DNA of 64,000 nt from Caulobacterales bacterium 32-69-10 (GTDB lineage: Bacteria > Pseudomonadota > Alphaproteobacteria > Caulobacterales > Caulobacteraceae): the NCBI GenBank assembly GCA_002280485.1, contig NCED01000004.1:17809-81808 (forward strand), given 5' to 3'. Numbering within the stretch: position 1 is the stretch's first letter; the number at the start of each line of letters is the position of its first letter. This document shows positions 17,400 to 27,242 of the stretch, piece by piece. The notes beneath the pieces were generated by a model. It was given only the letters and a program-made list of their open reading frames with translations, had not been told where the DNA came from and ran no database searches. The translations under genes were made by a program, and so were the position numbers.

Positions 17400-18416
17400 T
17401 CAAACGGGAGGACTGCCCAATCGGCGCACGACGTCTCGCCTGAGGGGCGATTTAGGCATCCAGGCCATGGCGCGGGCCAGGCTGGCGAGCGTGGCCTTGC
17501 GGCCCTTCTGCACGATCCGCCGCTGCTTGAGCACGGGGCCGAGACCGGTCAGGGCGGCCCAGTGGGCGCGCAGCACCGGCATGCCGCGGCCGATGCGGAA
17601 CGAGGTGTAGGTCATCAGCGCATCGTAGGCGAGGTGGTAGGGCAAGAGCGGCCAGAACCACAGGCCAGGGGTGTTCTTGACCCAGGTCCACACCCGGTTG
17701 CGGTGACCGTGGAAGACGGTGAATTCCGAGGTGCGGCCCGAGATAGCCGAGCCGGCGTGGCGCACCACGGCGGACGGGACCTGCACCGCCTGCCAGCCCG
17801 CCAGGCGCAGGCGGTAGGCCATGTCGAGATCCTCGCAGTAGCAGAAGTAGCTTTCGTCAAAGCCGCCCAGGTCCATGAACAGGTCGCGGCGGTAGAGGGC
17901 GGCGGCGGCGCAGGGGCCGAACACCTCGCCCTCGGGCGGGACTTCGCTGGCGGGGCGGCCCAGGCGGGCGCGCCACGCGACCCCGGCGGCGTGCCAGACG
18001 TCCCCGACGCCGTCGAGCTCGTCCGGGCGGTCCAGGCTGAGCTGGGTGGAGCCGAAGCTGGCTGCGCCCGGCCAGCGCGCGGCGGCCGCGACCAGGGCCT
18101 CCAGCCATTCCGGGTCGGCGCGGGTGTCGGGGTTCAAGGTGGCCAGCCATTCGGCGGACGAAGCGCGGGCGGCGACATTGTTGGCGGCGGCGAAGCCCAG
18201 GTTGTCGCCCATGGCCTCGACCCGGAACCGGGCGTCCGGCAGGCGCAGGGACGCGATGGAGCCGTCGGAGGAGGCGTTGTCGAGGATCACCGCCTCGAAG
18301 TCGGTGAAGGTCTGAGCGGCCAGGGCGTCGACGCAGGGCTGCAGGTACTCGCCCGACTGATAGGCCACGATGGCGACGGTCACCGTCGGGCCGCCGGGAG
18401 ATGCCTGTTCCGCCAT
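17400..18416 (-). CDS. Glycosyltransferase family 2
   Basis: A 338-residue family 2 transferase that probably adds a sugar to an envelope glycan; donor and acceptor are unknown. It has the nucleotide-sugar start VTVAIVAYQSGEYLQPCVD, the DNASSDGS block, LNPDTRADPEW (DxD-equivalent), a central GPCAAAALYRRDLFMDLGG and the ExDL motif in YCEDLDMAYRLRLAGW. The C-terminus (VFHGHRNRVWTWVKNTPGLW) is amphipathic and resembles rhamnosyl-type transferases. ATG 18416 is taken; an in-frame GTG two codons upstream is equally possible. No other polysaccharide genes are adjacent. Confidence 0.88.
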   Translation of the reverse strand: MAEQASPGGPTVTVAIVAYQSGEYLQPCVDALAAQTFTDFEAVILDNASSDGSIASLRLPDARFRVEAMGDNLGFAAANNVAARASSAEWLATLNPDTRADPEWLEALVAAAARWPGAASFGSTQLSLDRPDELDGVGDVWHAAGVAWRARLGRPASEVPPEGEVFGPCAAAALYRRDLFMDLGGFDESYFCYCEDLDMAYRLRLAGWQAVQVPSAVVRHAGSAISGRTSEFTVFHGHRNRVWTWVKNTPGLWFWPLLPYHLAYDALMTYTSFRIGRGMPVLRAHWAALTGLGPVLKQRRIVQKGRKATLASLARAMAWMPKSPLRRDVVRRLGSPPV

Positions 18417-18460
18417 GGGCACCGTCTAGCGCATTTCGGGCTGATGTCATCCCGGCCGCC

Positions 18461-18578
18461 TCTTCCTCCTCATCCTGAGGCGCCCGCGTAGCGGGCCTCG
18501 AAGGACGTGGCCAAGGGCGGTGCGGTTGAAGGTCCTTCGAGGCTCGCCTCGCGGCGAGCACCTCAGGATGAGGAAGAG
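18461..18578. repeat. Long imperfect inverted repeat, CATCCTGAGG / CCTCAGGATG family
   Basis: The left arm (18461-18508) runs TCTTCCTCCTCATCCTGAGG to CCTCGAAGGACG. The right arm (18530-18578) runs GGTCCTTCGAGG to CCTCAGGATGAGGAAGAGA. The arms are nearly complementary and could form a cruciform or long hairpin. A single shorter copy is at 53258-53299. It occupies most of the 281-base gap between the glycosyltransferase and the glycine-zipper gene; no gene is seen in the gap. Confidence 0.75.
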
Positions 18579-18697
18579 AAAGGGCGTCTTCCGGCCAAGG
18601 TCGATGAAGCGGGAATGAACGACCCCCTCCGGGTCCGTTCAGGGCCGGGGGCCTAAAACGGGATCATCGAAACACTCCTAGAGAGGGAGCCAGAGCC

Positions 18698-19102
18698 ATG
18701 AACCGCTTCACCAAGATCGCTTCCGCCGCCGCCATCGCCGCCGCCCTGACCGTGCCCGCCACCGGCGCCCTGGCGGCCAGCAAGACCGAGAACGCCCTGA
18801 TCGGCGGCGCCCTCGGCGCCCTGGCCGGGGCCCTGATCGGCAACGGCGACACCGGCGCCGTCGTCGGCGGCGCGGCCGTCGGCGCCCTGGTCGGCGTCGC
18901 CACCGACAAGCCCGACCGCCGCTACGGCCGTCAGGGCTTCCGGTCGAACTACCAGACCAGCTACCGCGCCCAGCCGGCCTATCGCGGCTACAACCAGCAG
19001 CCGGCCTACCGGACCAACTACGCCCCGGCCTACCGGACCAACTACGCCCCGGCTTACCGCAACAACGGCTACGCGCCGGCCGGCTACCGCTACGGCTACT
19101 AA
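18698..19102 (+). CDS. Secreted glycine-zipper protein with Tyr-rich repeat tail
   Basis: A 134-residue protein. Residues 1-26 are a Sec signal peptide ending in GALAASK. Residues about 32-70 form a glycine zipper (LIGGALGALAGALIGNGD, VVGGAAVGALVGVATD), a motif that packs in membranes or multimers. The C-terminal 60 residues are rich in Tyr, Arg, Asn and Pro with two near-identical units (PAYRTNYA twice, then PAYRNNGYAPAGYRYGY). The likely location is the periplasm or outer membrane; its role is unknown. A GAGAGGGAG ribosome site precedes the ATG and a strong hairpin terminator follows, so it appears to be a single-gene unit. Confidence 0.85.
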   Translation: MNRFTKIASAAAIAAALTVPATGALAASKTENALIGGALGALAGALIGNGDTGAVVGGAAVGALVGVATDKPDRRYGRQGFRSNYQTSYRAQPAYRGYNQQPAYRTNYAPAYRTNYAPAYRNNGYAPAGYRYGY

Positions 19103-19111
19103 GTCCAAGAC

Positions 19112-19147
19112 CCTCCGGCCGCGCGTCCCTGCGGCCGGAGGACTTCT
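19112..19147 (+). terminator. Rho-independent terminator after the glycine-zipper gene
   Basis: CCTCCGGCCGC (19112-19122) pairs perfectly with GCGGCCGGAGG (19131-19141) around an 8-base loop, followed by ACTTCTT. It starts 10 bases after the stop codon. The T-run is interrupted, so termination strength is uncertain. Confidence 0.75.
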
Positions 19148-19284
19148 TGACCAAAGGCGGGCGCGCCCTATAGGTGCGCCCGTCCGCGCGACTGGCGACT
19201 TGAGGTGGGAAACCACCGGGGAACGCGGACCTCAGCTACGCCGCGCGCCTGGGCATTTTCTCGAACTCGCAGAGGAGATGCGCC

Positions 19285-20895
19285 TTGCCCGCAGCGCCGG
19301 AATTTCCCCCCGCCCCCGACCGCGTCTCCATCAAGCGCGCCCTGATCTCGGTTTCCGACAAGACCGGCCTGGTCGAGGCCGCCCGCGCCCTCGTGGACGC
19401 CGGGGTGGAGCTGATCTCCACCGGCGGCACCAAGGCGGCGATCGCCGCGGCCGGCCTGCCGGTCAAGGACGTCTCCGACCTGACCGGCTTTCCCGAGATG
19501 ATGGACGGGCGGGTCAAGACCTTGCACCCCATCGTCCACGGCGGCCTGCTCGGGGTGCGCGACGCCCCCTCCCACGCCGAGGCGATGAGCGCCCACGGCA
19601 TCGGCGGCATCGACCTGTTGTACGTGAACCTCTACCCGTTCGAGGCCACCGCCGCCTCGGGGGCGACCTACGACACCTGCGTCGAGAACATCGACATCGG
19701 CGGCCCGGCGATGATCCGTTCGGCAGCGAAGAATCACGGCTATGTCGCCGTCTGCACCGAGCCGTCGGACCTGGCCCAGGTGATCGCCGCCCTTCGCGCC
19801 GGCGGCACGGACCTGGCGCTTCGCAAGACCCTCGCCGCCCGGGCCTTCGCCCGCACCGCGGCCTACGACGCCGCCATCTCGACCTGGTTCGCCGAGCAGC
19901 TGGTCGACGGGGCGCCGGAGCGCAAGACGATCTCGGGCCGGCTGGTCCAGACCATGCGCTACGGCGAGAACCCGCACCAGAAGGCGGCCTTCTACGCCTA
20001 CCCGAACCCGCGCGCGGGCGTGGCCACCGCCCGCCAGCACCAGGGCAAGGAACTCAGCTACAACAACATCAACGACACCGACGCGGCCTATGAACTGGTC
20101 GCCGAGTTCGATCCGTCCGAGGGGCCGGCCGTCGCCATCATCAAGCACGCCAACCCCTGCGGCGTGGCGCTGGGCGCATCGCTGGAGGAAGCCTATCGCC
20201 GGGCGCTGCAGTGCGACCCGGTCTCCGCCTTCGGCGGTATCGTGGCGGTGAACCGTCGCCTCGACGCGGCGGCCGCGCGGGCCATGGTCGAGATCTTCAC
20301 CGAGGTGGTGATCGCCCCCGACGCCGACGACGAGGCCATCGCGGTCTTCGCCGCCAAGAAGAACCTGCGCCTTCTCACCACCGGCGGCCTGCCCGACCCG
20401 GCGGCCAAGGGAGAAACCTTCCGCTCGGTGGCCGGCGGCTTCCTGGTGCAGGACCGCGACGCGGCGCGCATCGCCGCCGCCGACCTGAAGATCGTCACCA
20501 AGCGCCAGCCGACGGACGCCGAGGTGCGCGACATGCTGTTCGCCTTCCGCATCGCCAAGCACGTCAAGTCGAACGCCATCGTCTACGCCCGGGACGGCCA
20601 GACCGCCGGCATCGGCGCGGGCCAGATGAACCGCAAGGACTCGGCGCGGATCGCCGCCCTGCGCGCCGGCGAGGCGGCCGAGATGGCCGGCTTGCCGCAG
20701 TCGCTGGCGCAAGGCTCGGCCTGCGCGTCGGACGCCTTCTTCCCCTTCCCCGACGGCCTGATCCAGGCGGCCGAGGCGGGCGCGACGGCCTTCATCCAGC
20801 CCGGCGGTTCGGTCAAGGACGACGAAGTGATCGCCGCCGCCGACGCGCGGGGCCTGGCCATGGCCTTCACCGGCGTGCGGGTGTTCCGCCACTAG
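19285..20895 (+). CDS. purH: Bifunctional AICAR transformylase / IMP cyclohydrolase
   Basis: Carries out the last two steps of purine synthesis (AICAR to FAICAR to IMP). The 536-residue protein has an N-terminal IMP cyclohydrolase domain ([61 protein letters not shown]) and a C-terminal AICAR transformylase domain ([14 protein letters not shown] with the catalytic Lys, [11 protein letters not shown] with His, and a closing [12 protein letters not shown]). The TTG at 19285 is the start, supported by AGAGGAGA 7 bases upstream; no ATG lies in frame before the conserved start. It is convergent with gdhZ. Confidence 0.97.
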   Translation: MPAAPEFPPAPDRVSIKRALISVSDKTGLVEAARALVDAGVELISTGGTKAAIAAAGLPVKDVSDLTGFPEMMDGRVKTLHPIVHGGLLGVRDAPSHAEAMSAHGIGGIDLLYVNLYPFEATAASGATYDTCVENIDIGGPAMIRSAAKNHGYVAVCTEPSDLAQVIAALRAGGTDLALRKTLAARAFARTAAYDAAISTWFAEQLVDGAPERKTISGRLVQTMRYGENPHQKAAFYAYPNPRAGVATARQHQGKELSYNNINDTDAAYELVAEFDPSEGPAVAIIKHANPCGVALGASLEEAYRRALQCDPVSAFGGIVAVNRRLDAAAARAMVEIFTEVVIAPDADDEAIAVFAAKKNLRLLTTGGLPDPAAKGETFRSVAGGFLVQDRDAARIAAADLKIVTKRQPTDAEVRDMLFAFRIAKHVKSNAIVYARDGQTAGIGAGQMNRKDSARIAALRAGEAAEMAGLPQSLAQGSACASDAFFPFPDGLIQAAEAGATAFIQPGGSVKDDEVIAAADARGLAMAFTGVRVFRH

Positions 20896-20919
20896 GCGGG
20901 TGCGGCCGGCTTTGGGCCG

Positions 20920-23900
20920 CTACCCGGCCGCCACTTCCCGTACCGCCGAATGGGCCAGCGCCAGCCGAGCGAAGGTCCAGGCCTCGCCGCCGGATTCGAT
21001 CTCGTCGAGCATGGCGCGCGCCCGCTCGACGGCGGCCCGGCGCGGTTCGGACCAGGCTGCGATGGCCTGCTGCGGATCGGCGTCGCCCTTGGCCTTGTTC
21101 ATGACGGCGCGGGCGATGGCGGCCTGTTCGCCGACCATGTCGACGATCAGCTGACGGGCGGCGCGGCGCTCATAGCCGTCGACGGCGGTCAGGCCCGCCG
21201 CCGCGCCGCGCAGACGGTCGAAGCCGAACACGGCGCCCACGGTGTTGAACAGGCGCGCGGCCGGCTCCGGCGCCCAGCCCGCTTCCGAGGCCAGGTCGGC
21301 GATCTCCACGGCCGAACGCAGGGCGCCGAGGGCGGCGACCGCCGCCGCCAGCGCTTCGGGCGCGCCGGCGGCGACGAACTCGGCGGCGCGCGCCTCGACG
21401 GCCAGGCGGTCGTAGTCGGCCAGCAGGGCCGGGCCGGCCGTGTGCAGAGCGTCCACCGCCTCGCGATAGCCGTCGATCATGGCTTGGACTGGCTCCGGCC
21501 CCTTCGCGGCGGCCCGGCGCGCCAGCCAGTAGGTCTGGGCCCGCAGCTCCTGGGCCACGGCCTGGAACAGGGCCATCTGCGTCGCGGCCGGGACCTTGAG
21601 GTCAAGGGCCGCCACCTCGGCCCACAGGGCGTTTAGCCGGAACATCTTGCGCGCCGCCTCGAAGGCGGTGGCCAGGACGGCCGCATCGCAGCCAAGGGCC
21701 GACTGAACCCGGGTGGCGAAGGTCGGGCCGACCATGTCGACCATGGCGTTGGCGAGCCCGGTCGAGACGATCTCCCGGCGCAGCCGGTGGCGCTTCATCT
21801 CCGGCTCGAACCTGGCCAGGGCGTCCGGGAAGTAGGCCTTCAGGGTCGCCTCGAAATAGGGATCGTCGGGGGCCGGCCCGGCGACGATCTCGGCCGACAG
21901 CTCCAGCTTGGCGTAGGCCAGCAGCACCGCCAGTTCCGGGCGGGTCAGGCCCTTGCCGGCGCCCTTCAGTTCGATCAGGGCCGCGGGCCCCGGCAGGCCT
22001 TCCACCTTGCGGTCCAGCCGCCCGGTCGCCACCAGCTCGGCCATGAAGCGGGCGTGGCCGTCGAGCTCGGTCGCGGCCTCCGCCTCCTGCAGGGAGAGCG
22101 CGAGGGTCTGGGCGTAGTTGTGGGCCAGGACGTGGGCGGCGATGTCGTCGGTCATGCCGGCGAGCAGCTTGTCGCGGTCCTTGGCCTTCAGGGTCCCGGC
22201 CTTGATGGCCTGGCCGGTGAGGATCTTGATGTTCACCTCATGGTCGGAGGTGTCGACCCCGGCGGAGTTGTCGATCGCGTCGGTGTTGATGCGCCCGCCG
22301 CTGCGCGCGAAGGCTATGCGGCCCGCCTGGGTGAAGCCGAGGTTGGCGCCTTCGCCGACCACCTTGACCCTGAGCTCGGTTCCGTCGATCCGCACGGGGT
22401 CGTTGGCCTTGTCGGCCACGTCGGCGTGGCTCTCGCCCGGCGCCTTCACATAGGTGCCGACGCCGCCGAGGTAGAGAAGCTCGGCGGGCGTCTTGAGGAC
22501 GGCTCGGATCAGGTCGGCGGGGGCCAGCGTCTCGTCATCGACCCCGAGCAGGGCGCGGACTTCCGGCGAGAGGGGAACGGTCTTGGCGCTGCGGGGGAAG
22601 ATGCCGCCGCCTGGCGACAGGAGCCCGGCGTCATAGTCGGCCCAGGATGAGCGCGGCAGGGCGAACAGGCGGCTGCGCTCGGCCCAGCTGGCCCGCGGGT
22701 CCGGGTCGGGATCGAGGAAGATGTGGCGGTGGTCGAAGGCGGCGACCAGCTTCGTCGCCCTGGACAACAGCATGCCGTTGCCGAACACGTCGCCGGACAT
22801 GTCGCCGACGCCGATGCAGGTGAAGGGCTCGGTCTGGATGTCCTTGCCCATCTCGCGGAAGTGCCGCTTGACCGCCTCCCACGCACCGCGGGCGGTGATG
22901 CCCATGGCCTTGTGGTCGTAGCCCTTGGACCCCCCGGACGCGAAGGCGTCGTCGAGCCAGAAGCCGTAGTCCTGGGCCACGCCGTTGGCGATGTCGGAGA
23001 AGGTGGCGGTGCCCTTGTCGGCGGCCACCACGAGATAGGGGTCGTCGCCGTCGTGGATGACCACGCCCTGCGGGTGGATCACCTCGCCGTCGGCGCCCAG
23101 GTTGTCGGTGAGATCGAGCACGCCGAAGAGAAAGGCCTTGTAGGCCTCGACCGCCTCGGCGCGCACGGCGTCGGGCCCGCCCTGCCGCGGGAGCTGCTTG
23201 GGGTAGAAGCCGCCCTTGGCGCCGACGGGCACGATCACCGCGTTCTTGACCTGCTGGGCCTTCACCAGTCCCAGCACCTCGGTGCGGAAGTCGTCGCGGC
23301 GGTCCGACCAGCGCAGGCCGCCCCGGGCCACGGGGCCGAAGCGGGTGTGCACCCCATCGACCCGGCGGCTGGCCACGAAAACCTCGCGATAGGGCTTGGG
23401 GTCAGGCAGGGACTCGACCTCGCGACTGGCGATCTTGAAGCTGATGTAGGGCTTCGGCGCGCCGCCTTCGCCGAGCTGGAAGTAGTTGGTGCGGGTCATG
23501 GCCTGCACCGCATCGGCCAGGCGGCGCAGGACCCGGTCGTCGTCGAGGCTCGCGACCTGCTGCAGGGCGGCCTCGATCTCGGCATGGACGGCGGCCGACT
23601 GTTCGCGCCGCGTTTCCAGGTCGGCGTGGACCGCCGGGTCGAACTTGACGCGGAAAAGGTCGAGGATCAGCCGCGCCACCCCGGGGTGGTGGCGCAGGGC
23701 CGCTTCCTGGACCGCCTGGGTCGGGTCGAGGCCCGACTGCTGGCGCCAACGGGCCAGGGCCCGGATCAGGGCGGCTTCGCGCCAGGAGACGCCGAGCTCG
23801 ATAACCAGGCGGTTGAAGCCGTCGCTTTCGGCCAAGCCGGTCCAAACCGCGATGAAGGCGGCCTCGAAGGCGGCTTGGATGTCGTCGAAGGCCAGCGGGC

Positions 23901-25743
23901 GGCCGTAGGCGTCTTCCAGCAGGTATTCGTGGACCCAGACATCGGGGCCGCCGCCGCCCGGACGGGTGGCGAAGCCCACCTCCTCCAGGGCCCGCAGGCC
24001 CATGTGCTCGACGATGGGCAGCACATCCGACAGGGGCGCGGCCCCGCCGGGCACGTAGAGCTTGAAGCGCAAGCGGGTGTCGGCGTCGTCGGCAAGGCGG
24101 AATGGGCGCACGCGCAGGGGCTCGCCTTCGCCCCGCGCCACGGCGTCGATGACGGGAAGGTCGGCGAGGGCCTCCGCCGCGCCGTAGTGGTCGCGGTAGC
24201 CGATGGGGAAGGTCTGGCGGTGGCGGGCCAGGGTCGCCGCCACCTCGCCGGGAGGCGCGCCGGCGCCGCGGATGGCCGCCTCGAAGCGATCGGTCCAGCC
24301 GCGCAGGGCCTCCGCGATTTCGGCTTCGAGGGCCGGAAGGTCCGGCTCGGGGTGCTCGCCGGCGTCGAGGCCGACGATGACGTGGATACGCGCCAGGGCC
24401 TCGTCGGCGAAGCGGGGATAGATCGCCGACACCCGCCCGTTCCAGGCGCGGGCCAGGATGTCGGCGGCCTTCCGCGGCGTGTCGGCGTGATAGCGGTCGC
24501 GGGGCACGAACAGCAGAACCGACTCGAAGCGGCCGAAGGGGTCCTTCCACTCGAACAGCCGCACACGGGGCCGGTCGTACAGGTGCAGCACGCCCATGAC
24601 GGTGCGTAGCAGGCTGTCCTCGTCGATCTGGAACAGCTCGTCGCGGGGATAGGTCTCGAGGATGTGACGCAGGCGCCGCTCGGCATGGGTGCTGTTGAGG
24701 TCGCCGGCGCGAGCCTGAACCTGCTCGATCTTGCGCCGGACCAGGGGCAGGGCGCGGGCCTGCTCCTCATAGGCTTCGACGGTGAACAGGCCGACGAAGC
24801 GGACCTCGCCGATCGGCGCGCCGTCGGGCGCGTAGCGGCGTACCCCGATATAGTCGAGGTGAACGCGGCGGTGGACCTTCGAAACAAGGTTCGACTTGGC
24901 GACCGTGACGGCGGGCGCGGCCGCCAGATAGGCCCTGGTGTCGGCGACCAGGAAGGCGGGCTCGCTCTCCCGGCGCAGCACGTCCAGCTTGGGGTCGCGC
25001 AGCACGCCGAGGCCCTCGGCGGCGTCGAAGGTGGGCTCCTCACAGAGATAGTCGCCCTTGGCGTCGCGAGGGTAGTCGTAGCTGCGCGCGCCGAGGAAGA
25101 CGAAGCGGTCGGCGGTGAGCCAGCGCAGGAAGGCCAGGTGCTCGTCCAGGCCGTAGGGTTGGGGCGGGACCGGCGCTTCGCCGAGGTCGAAGATGGCTCG
25201 GCGCATCAGGGCGGTCATGGCCGGGAAGTCGTCCACCGCCGCGTGCACGTCGGCCAGGGTCGCGGCCACGGCCTTACGGATGTCGTCGCGTCGGTCCTCG
25301 CCCACCGGCGACAGGGCGACCATGATCAGGGACTGCGGCCTGTCGCGGCCGGGCACGGCGACGACGGGGTGGATCATCGCCCGGATCTCAAGCCCGTGGG
25401 CGGCCAGTTCGCCCATGATGCTGTCGACCAGGAACGGCCCGTCGTCCTGGGCGACCTCAAGCAGGTCGAGGGGGGCGGGCCGGCCGTCAGCGTGGACGGC
25501 CCGGTGCAGCTTCACGCCGGGCTTGGGCCCCTTGCGGGTTTCCGCGCTGGTCCAGAAGGCGGCCAAGGCCGCCGCCAGATCCTGGGTGGTGAGGCCGGGC
25601 AGGTCGCCGGATTCCATATGGCCCGTGGCCTGGAGGACGAAGTCCGCCGCCGGGGGCGACAGGGCCTTCACCCCCAGCGCGGCGGCGAAGGCCTCCGACA
25701 GGGCCTTGAAGGGAAAGGCGACCGGGATCGCAGACGCGTCCAT
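20920..25743 (-). CDS. gdhZ: NAD-specific glutamate dehydrogenase, 180-kDa class
   Basis: A 1607-residue enzyme oxidising glutamate to 2-oxoglutarate and ammonia with NAD. The long N-terminal region (about 1-700) is the ACT-rich regulatory part typical of the large class. The catalytic core has GPVARGGLRWSDRRDDFR, VPVGAKGGFYPK (substrate Lys) and VGDMSGDVFGNG (NAD domain). The C-terminal helical domain includes RPELAVLLAYAK. In Caulobacter crescentus the orthologue GdhZ also restrains FtsZ assembly together with KidO, linking glutamate supply to division (established knowledge). ATG 25743 is chosen because GAGGAGC sits 8 bases upstream. It is transcribed in the same direction as the AI-2E gene but 306 bases away, with a GC-rich hairpin between. 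Confidence 0.95.
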   Translation of the reverse strand: MDASAIPVAFPFKALSEAFAAALGVKALSPPAADFVLQATGHMESGDLPGLTTQDLAAALAAFWTSAETRKGPKPGVKLHRAVHADGRPAPLDLLEVAQDDGPFLVDSIMGELAAHGLEIRAMIHPVVAVPGRDRPQSLIMVALSPVGEDRRDDIRKAVAATLADVHAAVDDFPAMTALMRRAIFDLGEAPVPPQPYGLDEHLAFLRWLTADRFVFLGARSYDYPRDAKGDYLCEEPTFDAAEGLGVLRDPKLDVLRRESEPAFLVADTRAYLAAAPAVTVAKSNLVSKVHRRVHLDYIGVRRYAPDGAPIGEVRFVGLFTVEAYEEQARALPLVRRKIEQVQARAGDLNSTHAERRLRHILETYPRDELFQIDEDSLLRTVMGVLHLYDRPRVRLFEWKDPFGRFESVLLFVPRDRYHADTPRKAADILARAWNGRVSAIYPRFADEALARIHVIVGLDAGEHPEPDLPALEAEIAEALRGWTDRFEAAIRGAGAPPGEVAATLARHRQTFPIGYRDHYGAAEALADLPVIDAVARGEGEPLRVRPFRLADDADTRLRFKLYVPGGAAPLSDVLPIVEHMGLRALEEVGFATRPGGGGPDVWVHEYLLEDAYGRPLAFDDIQAAFEAAFIAVWTGLAESDGFNRLVIELGVSWREAALIRALARWRQQSGLDPTQAVQEAALRHHPGVARLILDLFRVKFDPAVHADLETRREQSAAVHAEIEAALQQVASLDDDRVLRRLADAVQAMTRTNYFQLGEGGAPKPYISFKIASREVESLPDPKPYREVFVASRRVDGVHTRFGPVARGGLRWSDRRDDFRTEVLGLVKAQQVKNAVIVPVGAKGGFYPKQLPRQGGPDAVRAEAVEAYKAFLFGVLDLTDNLGADGEVIHPQGVVIHDGDDPYLVVAADKGTATFSDIANGVAQDYGFWLDDAFASGGSKGYDHKAMGITARGAWEAVKRHFREMGKDIQTEPFTCIGVGDMSGDVFGNGMLLSRATKLVAAFDHRHIFLDPDPDPRASWAERSRLFALPRSSWADYDAGLLSPGGGIFPRSAKTVPLSPEVRALLGVDDETLAPADLIRAVLKTPAELLYLGGVGTYVKAPGESHADVADKANDPVRIDGTELRVKVVGEGANLGFTQAGRIAFARSGGRINTDAIDNSAGVDTSDHEVNIKILTGQAIKAGTLKAKDRDKLLAGMTDDIAAHVLAHNYAQTLALSLQEAEAATELDGHARFMAELVATGRLDRKVEGLPGPAALIELKGAGKGLTRPELAVLLAYAKLELSAEIVAGPAPDDPYFEATLKAYFPDALARFEPEMKRHRLRREIVSTGLANAMVDMVGPTFATRVQSALGCDAAVLATAFEAARKMFRLNALWAEVAALDLKVPAATQMALFQAVAQELRAQTYWLARRAAAKGPEPVQAMIDGYREAVDALHTAGPALLADYDRLAVEARAAEFVAAGAPEALAAAVAALGALRSAVEIADLASEAGWAPEPAARLFNTVGAVFGFDRLRGAAAGLTAVDGYERRAARQLIVDMVGEQAAIARAVMNKAKGDADPQQAIAAWSEPRRAAVERARAMLDEIESGGEAWTFARLALAHSAVREVAAG

Positions 25744-26049
25744 CAAAGAGCTCCTCGCTCACGTGTCGCGGGAGGCTAGACCCGGATCGTTAACCCTTTC
25801 CCGCCGGCCCGAAAACAGGCGCGGAAACGCCCCCGGACGGGGGGACATCCGGGGGCGCGGGTTCCGCCGGGGGTGAACCGGGGAACATCTTGCGGCCCGC
25901 CCTTCGGCTTCATGGGGACGGGGAAGGGGGCGAACCGCAGACTGTCGGACGAGGGGTGCGCCCGACCGGACTGAAATAGGATTGAGGGCGGGCGGTTCCA
26001 GGCGGATGCGCTTCACAGTTGCGTGACGAACGATTTTTCTCACTCCGCC
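25744..26049. other. 306-base gap with a strong hairpin upstream of gdhZ
   Basis: No gene is seen. A perfect 10-base inverted repeat, CGCCCCCGGA (25828-25837) and TCCGGGGGCG (25848-25857), lies 85 bases upstream of the gdhZ start; a GTTAAC sits at 25789-25794. Without a T-run the hairpin is more likely a leader structure or pause site than an intrinsic terminator. The gdhZ promoter must be within this gap or the AI-2E gene. Confidence 0.6.
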
Positions 26050-27162
26050 TCAGCCGGCCGCGGATTCGAGCCCGCCGGAGGCCTCGTCCGGCCCGGGAAG
26101 GCGCGGCGGCGGGGTCAGGATCGGCTGCGCGTCGGGCTCCCCGTCCCCCGACAGCAGGATCGCGATCCAACGGGTGCCGGGAAACTGCGCCAGGACGATG
26201 ATGCCCATGACGGTGAGCGGCGTGGACAGGAACATCCCCACCACGCCCCAGATCGCGCCCCAGAAGGCCAGGCTGAGCAGCACCACCACCGGATCGATGT
26301 TCAGGCTGTCGCGCTGCATCCGCGGCAGGACGACGTTGCCGACCACGAAGAGGATGATCTGCAGGCCGGCGAACAGCACCCCGGCGGGCCATAGGGTGGG
26401 GAACTGCACCAGGGCGAACAAGGCCGGCAGGACGCCGGCGATGAAGCCCCCGATCACCGGAATGTAGCAGACGATGAAGATCAGGAAGGCCCAGAACAGG
26501 GCGCTCTCCAGGTTGAGGACGGCCATCAGGGCCCAGGCCAGGACGGCGATCAGAGCGCCGGTGACGGTCTGGATCCACAGGTATCGCTCCACCCCGTTGC
26601 GGATGCGCACGAAGACCTGGGTGGCGTGCTCGCGGTCGGCCTCGACCGGATAGAGGGCCTCGACCTTCTTGGCGAAGCCGGCCCGGCTGGCGATCAGGAA
26701 GCCGAAATAGATCAGCACATAGGCGGCGGTGCCCCCGAAGGCCTGCAAGGCGCTGGCGACGTTGCCCAGATAGCGGATGGGGTTCAGCTGGTTGATCAGC
26801 TGCTGCACGGTGGGCGGCACGCTGATGCGAAAGAAGTGCGCCACCTGGGCGATCATCACGTTCAGGCGCGGGGCGGCGTCGAACAGCTCGGCCCCGAAGC
26901 CTGCGGCGTTGGCGGCCACCGCATAGACGATCAGGCCGAAGCTCACCGCGCTGATCGCCAGGGCCACCGGCAGGGCGGCCCATTCGGGCAGGAAGGGCGC
27001 GTATTTGGCCAGGGTGCGGGCGAACCCGTCGACCATCACCATCAGGAACATGGCGAGCGCCAGGGGGGTGAGGATGCCCCGCAGCCAGTAAAGGGCGTAG
27101 GCGGTCGCGATCACGGCGATGATCACCGTGGCCGTGCGCGTCACGCCCTGCTTCTGAACCAT
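26050..27162 (-). CDS. AI-2E family (PerM/YdiK-like) membrane transporter
   Basis: A 370-residue inner-membrane protein. Two hydrophobic helices near the N-terminus (ATVIIAVIATAYALYWLRG; PLALAMFLMVMVDGF) and one further pair precede a soluble amphipathic region (residues about 120-190). A block of C-terminal helices ends the protein, with the family pattern FLIFIVCYIPVIGGFIAGV and LPRMQRDSLNIDPVVVLLSL. The family exports varied substrates and includes Na+/H+ antiporters, so the AI-2 name says little about function. ATG 27162 is preferred over 27195, which would overlap the divergent trmB leader. The C-terminal 25 residues are a Pro-rich tail. Confidence 0.9.
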   Translation of the reverse strand: MVQKQGVTRTATVIIAVIATAYALYWLRGILTPLALAMFLMVMVDGFARTLAKYAPFLPEWAALPVALAISAVSFGLIVYAVAANAAGFGAELFDAAPRLNVMIAQVAHFFRISVPPTVQQLINQLNPIRYLGNVASALQAFGGTAAYVLIYFGFLIASRAGFAKKVEALYPVEADREHATQVFVRIRNGVERYLWIQTVTGALIAVLAWALMAVLNLESALFWAFLIFIVCYIPVIGGFIAGVLPALFALVQFPTLWPAGVLFAGLQIILFVVGNVVLPRMQRDSLNIDPVVVLLSLAFWGAIWGVVGMFLSTPLTVMGIIVLAQFPGTRWIAILLSGDGEPDAQPILTPPPRLPGPDEASGGLESAAG

Positions 27163-27242
27163 TGATTCGTCCCCAACGCCCAAGCTTCCCCTCAACGTAT
27201 GACGCCGTGCAAGGCTCCCCGCCTGCGTCTAGAAGGGCCCGC

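Noticed and set aside
16470..18491. 673-codon plus-strand frame antisense to fba and the glycosyltransferase
   Set aside because: Spans two real genes and a gap with a repeat; no recognisable domain.
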